From NCBI GenBank assembly GCA_007130345.1, contig SLSP01000494.1:1-11183 (forward strand): DNA of 11,183 nucleotides, written 5' to 3'. Origin of the DNA: Thermoflexales bacterium. GTDB lineage: Bacteria > Chloroflexota > Anaerolineae > B4-G1 > SLSP01. The notes beneath the pieces are model-generated. The model was not told where the DNA came from. It searched no databases and saw nothing but the letters and a program-made list of their open reading frames with translations. Of this stretch, positions 7,601 through 11,183 are shown piece after piece. Both the position numbers and the translations under genes were made by a program. The first letter of the stretch is position 1, and each line of letters begins with the position of its first letter.

Positions 7601-7687
7601 CGGGTCAATCCCCAACGCCGGGCCAGAAAGGAGCGCGCTTATCAGAAGGATTGTGAAAATACGGAACCAGCCTAGTGGTAATTTCAT
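4655..7687 (-). CDS. Secreted subtilisin-like (S8) serine protease with a 500-residue GFDSWAD heptad tail
   Basis: This predicted 1010-residue exported protease starts at ATG 7687 with GAGGTG 5 nt upstream. Residues 1-27 form a signal peptide (basic/aromatic start, hydrophobic core, ALG). Residues 35-95 resemble an I9-type propeptide. The catalytic domain (about 115-430) shows the full triad: Asp132 in AILDSGAD, His179 in NGHGTHVAG and Ser373 in AGTSMSAG, with oxyanion Asn281 in SAGNTGP. An active enzyme is expected. Residues 478-977 are a tryptophan-rich heptad array, and a 33-residue non-repetitive C-terminus follows with no obvious sorting motif. All six cysteines of the protein lie in spacers within the array. 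Subtilases with W-containing short-repeat tails occur in other bacteria (recalled, not searched), but I do not recognise this GFDSWAD form. The tail may act in surface attachment, self-assembly or ligand binding; none of these can be chosen from sequence. Confidence 0.93.
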   Translation of the reverse strand: MKLPLGWFRIFTILLISALLSGPALGIDPARAVPVTVIVQGESVAAAADAVRARGGRITAEVDIIDSVVAEVPQSHLAALAADSGIVRVFENRGVEASGNGNVNVEFSKAIGAAEVWEAGNLGDGVTVAILDSGADTTFNELRRGADRSNRFLAYYDVFSDQVYEPPFLLRSPRDPNGHGTHVAGIIANSSYENRNQVYRGVAPNANLVAVRVLNEEGMGTYADVIQGINWIVQNKDEYGIRVLNISMYSIPVAPYWADPYNRAVMAAWEAGIVVVVSAGNTGPDPMSIGVPANTPYVITVGALADNRTPDDLGDDFIPEFSAAGPTLDAFVKPDIIAPGTNVVSIMRMQSHLSQSYPDRRVGSYYFEMAGTSMSAGVVSGISALILSQNPDLTPDQVKYRLLATARPQFSEATGQAAYSIWQQGAGRVWAPDAVFADISGYANYGMDITADLAGEVHYQGWTTYNPETGMFEILGGGFDSWADNYTTWNGGFDSWADGYDSWAGGSTNWSGGFDSWADGFDSWADGFDSWADGFDSWADGFDSWADGFDSWADACGISLDGFDSWADGFDSWADGFDSWADGFDSWADGFDSWADFVVWSEGFDSWADGFDSWADGFDSWADGLELTAECQEWINGFDSWADGFNLWVGSFTRWSGGFAVWGVGFDSWADGFDSWADGFDSWADACGVSFVDGFDSWADGFDSWADGFDSWADGFDSWADGFDSWADGFDSWADGFDSWADGLELTAECQEWISGFDSWADMFSSWASGFQSWANGMSVWTGAFGVWRGGYMVWADGFDSWADGFDSWADGFDSWADACGISAEDFDSWADGFDSWADGFDSWADGFDSWADGFDSWADYIIWVDGFDSWADGFDSWADGFDSWADTLDLSYACMGWVKGFDSWADGFDSWADGFDSWADGFDSWADGFDSWADGFDSWADAAPAWDSAYNVWNGGYTTWAGGFDSWADGFDSWADNVGDPAWAEAFYTLQNVPSETASVGIDLWMLGD
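4757..6256 (-). repeat. 1,500-bp coding array of 21-bp units (GFDSWAD heptads) with higher-order structure
   Basis: The array encodes residues 478-977 of the protease. I count 47 exact FDSWAD units and about 19 degenerate ones that keep the Trp, such as NYTTWNG, GSTNWSG, GFNLWVG, AFGVWRG and GYMVWAD. Runs of 2-7 exact units are separated by two kinds of spacer. One is ACGISLD-like (Cys556, 687, 820) and the other GLELTAECQEWI-like (Cys631, 750, 895). Six-residue FVVWSE and YIIWVD units break the 7-residue frame at matching places in two of the higher-order blocks. The 35-bp stretches beginning at 5427 and 5784 encode the LELTAECQEWI spacer and are identical over at least 30 bp, which points to recent duplication. 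Confidence 0.95.
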
Positions 7688-7793
7688 ACTAACACCTCGC
7701 GATTTTGATACAATTAACTTTGAATTGACTGCATGGGTTAAAAGACGGTATTATCCGACTCTTACCTAATTCTAACACGCGCCAGTGCTCACA

Positions 7794-7817
7794 GCAATAG
7801 TACTAAGGTACTATTGC
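7794..7817. repeat. Perfect 10-bp hairpin upstream of the protease gene
   Basis: GCAATAGTAC (7794-7803), loop TAAG, GTACTATTGC (7808-7817). It lies 107 bp upstream of the protease ATG and has no adjacent T-run. It is either a regulator binding site for the protease promoter or an RNA stem in a read-through transcript. Confidence 0.6.
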
Positions 7818-7902
7818 ACTCCCTGTTTGCCCAAGAATTCATACCGTTTTCTAACTGTCTTTGGTTTTCAAACCGGCAAGGAGGTCATAGCGGCTCCGAT
7901 GG

Positions 7903-7931
7903 TTGACAGGAAACGCCTATAAGGTTAGACT
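7903..7931 (+). promoter_or_regulatory. Orphan rightward promoter candidate with consensus -35
   Basis: TTGACA (7903-7908) is a perfect -35. After 17 nt comes TAGACT (7926-7931), 4 of 6 to the -10 consensus. Transcription would begin near 7938 and run into the palindrome at 7957-7980 and then antisense into the 3' end of the helix-hairpin-helix gene. No rightward gene follows for 1.6 kb. Confidence 0.35.
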
Positions 7932-7956
7932 TTCGTATAAATGCGGGACAAGCAAA

Positions 7957-7980
7957 GGCGGGAGATAGCTATCTCCCGCC
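7957..7980 (-). terminator. 24-bp perfect palindrome, possible terminator of the leftward helix-hairpin-helix gene
   Basis: GGCGGGAGATAG followed directly by CTATCTCCCGCC is a perfect 12+12 palindrome. It lies 56 bp past the stop of the leftward gene ending at 8036. Reading leftward only TTTGCTT follows, so the U-tract is weak. It could equally be a protein-binding site or the stem of a small rightward RNA from the promoter at 7903-7931. Confidence 0.45.
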
Positions 7981-8035
7981 GTAATGGATCGGTTTTACGA
8001 CCACGCTCCAAGCGCGCGTGCTTTCACAACCGAGA

Positions 8036-8557
8036 CTACACGCGCCGCCCGCCTTTAAGCGCTCCTTGCAGAACATCCAACGCAGCCCAATCGCCCTGAA
8101 CCGCTAACGCGGCTTGTTCCGGCCACGTTCCGGGATCGATGAAGTGCAGGCCCGCCGCCACCAAAATCTGCGCCAGATGCTGCTGCTCGCTCGCGGCCAA
8201 CTGCGCGTAGGTCTGGATACCCGCATCCCGCAGCAGCGCCGCGACCTTCGGCCCGATGCCCTCGATGCGCCGTAAGTCGTCCGCGGATGCCGGGGCCGGG
8301 GATGTCGGAGGGGGGGCGGCGGGCAGATCGGTCAAGTCGATGGGCCGCTTTTCTGGCAGCGGGGCCGAGGATGCCGACTCTCCGCATTGCATCCGCCACC
8401 AGAGCCACACCAAGACCGCCAGAGGTAGGCCCAGGAGCAGTCCCCACCAAAAAGCCGGGCATCGTTCATCCTCGGCAGTATCTCGAGCGCCGGGGGCCGT
8501 GGCGGCCCACAACCAGCCCCCCCATCCCACGCGCATCCACAACGCACTCCTTCGCAT
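8036..8557 (-). CDS. Membrane-anchored helix-hairpin-helix protein
   Basis: This 173-residue protein starts at ATG 8557 with GGAGG 5 nt upstream. A Trp-rich hydrophobic segment (about 36-54, FWWGLLLGLPLAVLVWLWW) is a single membrane span. A Pro/Ala/Ser-rich linker (64-91) follows. The C-terminal domain begins DDLRRIEGIGPKVAALL (93-109) and continues through GIQTYAQLA and DPGTWPEQAALA. This is the helix-hairpin-helix type (IEGIGPK hairpin) known from proteins annotated as non-specific nucleic-acid-binding or L21-like domains in several phyla; its molecular role is not established. The N-terminal 30 residues have a second weaker hydrophobic stretch. The gene lies 51 bp downstream of the cNMP-binding gene in the same direction with no terminator between them, so co-transcription is likely. 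Confidence 0.85.
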   Translation of the reverse strand: MRRSALWMRVGWGGWLWAATAPGARDTAEDERCPAFWWGLLLGLPLAVLVWLWWRMQCGESASSAPLPEKRPIDLTDLPAAPPPTSPAPASADDLRRIEGIGPKVAALLRDAGIQTYAQLAASEQQHLAQILVAAGLHFIDPGTWPEQAALAVQGDWAALDVLQGALKGGRRV

Positions 8558-8594
8558 AGAAGCCTCCTCTTCCGGTGATTACTTCGTTTTGCCC

Positions 8595-8612
8595 TTTTTT
8601 CAGGGGACTCAC
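8595..8612 (-). repeat. Solo end of the 127-bp repeat family
   Basis: Reading leftward, GTGAGTCCCCTGAAAAAA (8612-8595) matches the left ends of R1 (TGTCCCCTGAAAAAAG) and R2 (GTGAGTTCCCTGAAAAAAG). The remainder of the element is absent; only this end motif is seen. It includes the TGA stop codon of the cNMP-binding gene. Confidence 0.5.
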
Positions 8613-9103
8613 TTCTTCGGACGCGATTCCCAAACCAGCCGCTCGCGCAACATCAGGTCAGTGTTGCGGATTTTGAACGCCAAGTCACTGGCGATATTGC
8701 GCATCAGCAAATAGCCCAGTTGGGTATCACTCTCACAGAGCTGCACCAAATCCTCGCGACGGATGGCCTGGAGGCGCGTCTCGTCCGAGGCCGCCCGCGC
8801 CGAAGCCGAGCGCATCCCGCGATCCACCAGCCCAACCTCGCCAAAGGTCTGCCCCGGCCACAAGTTAGCGATAATCGCCGGCTCGGCCTGGGTCGCGCCC
8901 GTCCCCAACATATTGGGATTGATGACGATCTCCACCACGCCTTCGATGATGATGTACAACTCGTTGCTCGGCGTGTTCTCCTTGACGATGATATCGCCTT
9001 TTTTGTACGTCTCGTTATGACATATCCCGGCGATCTTCTCCAGGTTCTCCTGAGAAACCCCATAGAAAATGTCCACCTGCCGCAAAATACTCAACAATTG
9101 CAT
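8609..9103 (-). CDS. Single-domain cyclic nucleotide-binding (CRP-type cNMP fold) protein
   Basis: This 164-residue protein consists almost entirely of a cNMP-binding domain. The beta-roll includes KKGDIIVKENTPSNELYIII (34-53), and the phosphate-binding cassette is FGEVGLVDRGMRSASARA (87-104) with Glu89 and the phosphate-contacting Arg98 in place, so binding of cAMP or cGMP is plausible. There is no DNA-binding helix-turn-helix and no membrane segment. It would act as a sensor or adaptor subunit. ATG 9103 is preferred over ATG 9148, 15 codons upstream, because AGGAGG sits 5 nt before 9103. With a predicted adenylate cyclase in the same window, a shared signalling role is possible (inference). 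The stop codon lies within a repeat-family end motif at 8595-8612. Confidence 0.9.
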   Translation of the reverse strand: MQLLSILRQVDIFYGVSQENLEKIAGICHNETYKKGDIIVKENTPSNELYIIIEGVVEIVINPNMLGTGATQAEPAIIANLWPGQTFGEVGLVDRGMRSASARAASDETRLQAIRREDLVQLCESDTQLGYLLMRNIASDLAFKIRNTDLMLRERLVWESRPKK

Positions 9104-9108
9104 AGTAT

Positions 9109-9114
9109 CCTCCT
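9109..9114 (-). promoter_or_regulatory. Ribosome binding site that fixes the cNMP-binding gene start
   Basis: Reading leftward, AGGAGG (9114-9109) is followed by 5 nt and ATG at 9103. The alternative ATG at 9148 has no comparable site, so the shorter protein is preferred. Confidence 0.8.
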
Positions 9115-9211
9115 GGTTGTTGCTCGACGCTGGGCGATCAAAGGTCACGTCCCCCCACGCCGCATCAGATCAACACAGATCACCGCGCGCTGTCGGGGGT
9201 ATTTGTGAGTT

Positions 9212-9338
9212 CCCTGAAAAAAGTCCAAAAATCCGATTTTTCCACTATGCGACCTACTACCTATATGAAATTCGCACGCGAAAAATCTACCTGTAGTATC
9301 AAGGCTCTAAAAAATCGGATTTTTTAGGGTTCTTTCAG
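9212..9338 (+). mobile_element. 127-bp structured repeat, copy R2 (MITE-like)
   Basis: This is the same orientation and length as R1 (4436-4562), about 92% identical. Here the terminal inverted repeats are clearer. The left end CCCTGAAAAAAGTCC is followed by AAAAATCCGATTTTT (9227-9241). The right end, read on the other strand, has CCTGAAAGAACCCT followed by AAAAAATCCGATTTTTT, giving ends of about 30 bp. Each end therefore carries a subterminal palindrome. In the middle, TACTAC (9255-9260) can pair with GTAGTA (9293-9298), enclosing a TTCGCACGCGAA stem. Confidence 0.7.
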
Positions 9339-9355
9339 GTGAGTCATTTGTTGAT

Positions 9356-9390
9356 CCCCTGAGAAAAGGCGGAATGCCGATTTTTCAGGG
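9356..9390. repeat. Short palindromic relative of the 127-bp repeat ends
   Basis: CCCTGA (9357-9362) pairs with TCAGGG (9385-9390), then AAA with TTT, and CGG (9370-9372) with CCG (9377-9379) around an AATG loop. The outer bases match the ends of R1 and R2 (CCCCTGA then A-rich; T-rich then TCAGGG). It lies 17 bp right of R2 and looks like two element ends joined without the middle. Confidence 0.5.
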
Positions 9391-9473
9391 AAGGCAGTCA
9401 TTGGTCTGACAAATTCAGTATAGTCCAAGTTAAGGGGGAAGTCAAAGGTGCTTTTAATCCGCCTGGGTTACAG

Positions 9474-9479
9474 TATACT
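9474..9479 (+). promoter_or_regulatory. Possible -10 element for the glycosyltransferase operon
   Basis: TATACT matches 5 of 6 bases of the -10 consensus. The best -35 at normal spacing is only TTTTAA (9452-9457, 16 nt). A start near 9486 would give a leader of about 60 nt. Confidence 0.3.
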
Positions 9480-9544
9480 TAGAGGGCATGGGATTGACGC
9501 CTGACGCTTGACACAACCGGGCCATTTTCCTTCGGGGATGAACT

Positions 9545-10672
9545 ATGCCGCGTATTGTAATGCTCTCCAAAGCCTGTATCATCGGCGCGTACCAACGAAA
9601 ACTAGAAGAAATTGCCGCGTTAGCACCGGAGCTATCTCTAACTGTGGCGGTGCCCCCACGCTGGGGAGATACGCCCCTGGAACGCGCGCACGTCCGAGGC
9701 TATCGCCTGGACGTGGTACCGCTGTGGTTCAACGGCCACTTTCATCTCCATTGCTACCCCACATTAAACCGGCTGCTGCGAGAACTTCAGCCCGACCTCG
9801 TCCACATTGATGAGGAACCCTACAATCTGGCGACGTATCACGCGCTGCGATTGGCGCGGCGACACAAGGCCCGAACGCTGTGGTTTTCGTGGCAAAATCT
9901 GGCCCGCCGTTACCCGCCGCCCTTCGCGCACATGGAGCGCTACGCCATGCGCCACGCGGATCACGCCATCGTCGGGAGCCGGGCCGCCGCCGAGGTGTGG
10001 CGCGGCAAAGGCTATCGTGGCCCGCTCTCCGTCATCCCGCAGTTCGGCGTGGACCCGGACATCTTCGCGCCGCCAGCCGCCCCGCGAGCGGCGGAGTCGC
10101 TGCACATCGCTTACGTGGGCCGCCTGGTGCCGGAGAAGGGCGTGGATGTGCTTCTCGACGCGCTGCACGGCCTGCCGGGCGCGTGGCACGCCACCATCTT
10201 GGGCCGAGGCCCCGAAGCCGCGTCCCTCCAGGCTCAGGCGGATGCGCTAGGCTTGGCCGACCGGGTCGCGTTCCAATCTGCGCGGCCCTCGGTAGAAATG
10301 CCGCGCTTCTATAAGTCTGTGGATGTGCTGGTGCTGCCTTCGCGCGCGCGCCCCAACTGGATGGAGCAATTCGGACGGGTGCTCATCGAGGCGATGGCCT
10401 GCGGCGCGGTGGCGGTCGGCGCGGAGAGCGGCGAGATCCCCCACGTCATCGGGGACGCCGGACGCACCTTCGCCGAAGATGACGCCGCGGGCCTGCGCGC
10501 CATCCTCGACGCGCTGCGCGCGCATCCGGAGACCCGCCGCGCGCTGGCCGAAGCCGGACGCGCGCGCGTGCTGCGCCACTTCACCCAGCGCCACATCGCC
10601 CAAGAGACGGTGCGCGTCTACCGCGCCGTGCTGAACCGCGAGCCGCCCGCCGCGAAGAGGGCCGAATTATGA
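9545..10672 (+). CDS. GT4-family (GT-B fold) glycosyltransferase
   Basis: This 375-residue predicted cytosolic or membrane-peripheral enzyme would transfer a sugar from a nucleotide-sugar donor to a glycan or lipid acceptor. The N-terminal acceptor half (1-180) includes LQPDLVHIDEEPYNLATYHA (81-100), and the donor half begins near SLHIAYVGRLVPEKGVD (185-201). Arg193 and Lys198 fit the donor-phosphate contacts of GT4 enzymes, and Glu274-x7-Glu282 (EQFGRVLIE) is the family's E-x7-E motif, followed by AMACGAVAVGAESGEIPHVI. Length and motifs are complete. The ATG at 9545 has only a weak GGGG-type site upstream. It overlaps the next gene by ATGA, so the two are probably translationally coupled. 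The sugar and acceptor cannot be told from the sequence. An exopolysaccharide or glycolipid role would fit the TPR and lipoprotein neighbours. Confidence 0.92.
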   Translation: MPRIVMLSKACIIGAYQRKLEEIAALAPELSLTVAVPPRWGDTPLERAHVRGYRLDVVPLWFNGHFHLHCYPTLNRLLRELQPDLVHIDEEPYNLATYHALRLARRHKARTLWFSWQNLARRYPPPFAHMERYAMRHADHAIVGSRAAAEVWRGKGYRGPLSVIPQFGVDPDIFAPPAAPRAAESLHIAYVGRLVPEKGVDVLLDALHGLPGAWHATILGRGPEAASLQAQADALGLADRVAFQSARPSVEMPRFYKSVDVLVLPSRARPNWMEQFGRVLIEAMACGAVAVGAESGEIPHVIGDAGRTFAEDDAAGLRAILDALRAHPETRRALAEAGRARVLRHFTQRHIAQETVRVYRAVLNREPPAAKRAEL

Positions 10673-11103
10673 AGCTGACCGCCCGATTCCGCCGCTGCGT
10701 GGCCCGATGGCACTATTACCGCGCCACGTTCCGCCGACATCTGGGTAACGCCTACAACCTGCGCCGCGAGCACGAGGCCGCCGTCGAGGGATTTACTCGC
10801 GCTTTACATAGCGATCCGGAGTACGCGCAAGCCTATCTAGCGCGGGGCATCCTCTACTGGCGCGAGATGGGGCATCCGCGCCAGGCCGTCATCGACCTGA
10901 CCACCGCCTACACCCTGGCCCCTCACCTGATCGAAGCGCGGCTCAATCGCGGCGTGGCCCATCAACAGTTGCACGAATATCCGCAAGCCATCGCCGATTT
11001 CGAGGCGTATCTGAATACCGGCACCGATCCGCAGCACCGCGAGTACGCGCAAACTATGATCGAGGAGTTACGCGAATGGATTGTCCCCGACCACGCTACC
11101 TGA
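10669..11103 (+). CDS. Small TPR-repeat protein
   Basis: This 144-residue protein begins in an ATGA overlap with the glycosyltransferase stop, with AGAGG 8 nt upstream. After a basic, Arg-rich N-terminus (MKLTARFRRCVARWHYYRAT) come about three TPR units (roughly 24-53, 54-88 and 89-122), for example EAAVEGFTRALHSDPEYAQA and QAIADFEAYLNTGTD. It has no signal peptide or membrane span. TPR proteins act as protein-binding scaffolds, and its coupling to the glycosyltransferase suggests a partner role in the same pathway. Its 3' end overlaps the following lipoprotein gene by 28 bp. Confidence 0.88.
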   Translation: MKLTARFRRCVARWHYYRATFRRHLGNAYNLRREHEAAVEGFTRALHSDPEYAQAYLARGILYWREMGHPRQAVIDLTTAYTLAPHLIEARLNRGVAHQQLHEYPQAIADFEAYLNTGTDPQHREYAQTMIEELREWIVPDHAT

Positions 11104-11183
11104 TTTGGCTGATTTTGGCCCTTTGGATAGGCATACCCGCCTGCGCGACACCCCCGCCCCCGCCCGACCCCACACCCACGCCC
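11076..11183 (+). CDS. Lipoprotein, N-terminal fragment cut by the window edge
   Basis: An open frame of 36 codons starts at ATG 11076 inside the end of the TPR gene and continues past the window. AGGAG (11063-11067) lies 8 nt upstream. The start encodes a basic n-region (MDCPRPR), a hydrophobic core (YLIWLILALWIGI) and PAC with a lipidation-type Cys23, followed by a Pro/Thr-rich linker. This is the usual form of secreted lipoproteins. The lipobox IPAC is acceptable but has Pro at -2, which is less common. The function lies outside the window. Confidence 0.7.
   Translation, partial: MDCPRPRYLIWLILALWIGIPACATPPPPPDPTPTP

Larger units (their letters stand above)
7688..8035. other. 348-bp gene-free region upstream of the protease gene
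   Basis: No protein gene is visible. The region contains a perfect 10-bp hairpin at 7794-7817, a rightward promoter candidate at 7903-7931 and a 24-bp perfect palindrome at 7957-7980. Reading leftward toward the protease, GATAAT (7755-7750) could be a -10 element, but I found no convincing -35 at the right distance, so the protease promoter remains unplaced. Confidence 0.6.
9104..9544. other. 441-bp gene-free region between divergent genes, rich in repeat-family copies
   Basis: Between the leftward cNMP-binding gene and the rightward glycosyltransferase lie about 100 bp with no recognisable promoter, the repeat copy R2 (9212-9338), a solo palindromic end (9356-9390) and a weak rightward promoter. 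No protein gene was found. Short open frames across R2 appear in the same register in R1, but they lack ribosome binding sites and run out of the repeat into unrelated sequence. Confidence 0.65.

Noticed and set aside
6623..7675. 350-codon + strand frame opposite the protease catalytic domain
   Set aside because: It has a composition typical of an antisense frame in GC-rich DNA (His/Arg/Asp-rich), while the minus strand shows intact subtilase motifs across the same bases.
9104..9148. 15-codon N-terminal extension of the cNMP-binding protein from ATG 9148
   Set aside because: A strong AGGAGG at 5 nt supports ATG 9103, and the extension has no domain content.
9150..9190. GATC-containing stretch upstream of the cNMP gene as a CRP-type operator
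   Set aside because: It lacks the TGTGA-N6-TCACA pattern and is not a good palindrome; GATC-N6-GATC alone is too weak.

Overview
The window looks like a chromosomal segment of a GC-rich bacterium with AGGAGG-type ribosome binding sites, most likely a member of the Chloroflexota (Anaerolineae-like). The phylum is inferred from the gene types together: a zinc ribbon–class III cyclase–STAND ATPase–TPR protein, a membrane-anchored helix-hairpin-helix protein, a secreted subtilase with a tryptophan-rich repeat tail, and a lipoprotein with a Pro/Thr-rich linker. No single feature proves it.

Layout. At the left edge is the start of a leftward gene resembling Eco57I-type (type IIG) restriction-modification enzymes, with a good promoter. 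A 549-bp gene-free stretch follows. It holds a 138-bp MITE-like element with 12-bp terminal inverted repeats and two hairpins whose loops are complementary. Next is a rightward 1179-aa predicted adenylate cyclase/ATPase/TPR signalling protein. It ends just before the first copy of a second, 127-bp structured repeat (R1) and a strong terminator shared with the convergent gene. Three leftward genes follow; in transcription order they are a cyclic-nucleotide-binding protein, a membrane-anchored helix-hairpin-helix protein and a secreted subtilisin-like protease. The second copy of the 127-bp repeat (R2, about 92% identical, same orientation) lies upstream of the cNMP gene, so R1 and R2 bracket this 4.6-kb leftward block. 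The right end is a rightward, tightly overlapping set: GT4 glycosyltransferase, small TPR protein and the start of a lipoprotein.

The most unusual content is the protease tail. Exactly 500 residues (1,500 bp) are built on the heptad GFDSWAD, with 47 exact FDSWAD units and about 19 degenerate units that keep the Trp. These are organised into a higher-order repeat of roughly 131-133 residues, interrupted by spacers that carry the protein's only six cysteines at regular spacings. The tail is about 13% Trp and strongly acidic. Its synonymous codons are also non-random: one of the four possible Asp-Ser codon combinations, the one that would create CAGCTG, is absent from all 47 units.

How the genes may work together (inference): the cyclase could make cAMP that the single-domain cNMP-binding protein senses. 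The glycosyltransferase, TPR and lipoprotein genes look like an envelope-related operon. The restriction-modification gene and the two repeat families give the region an accessory character.
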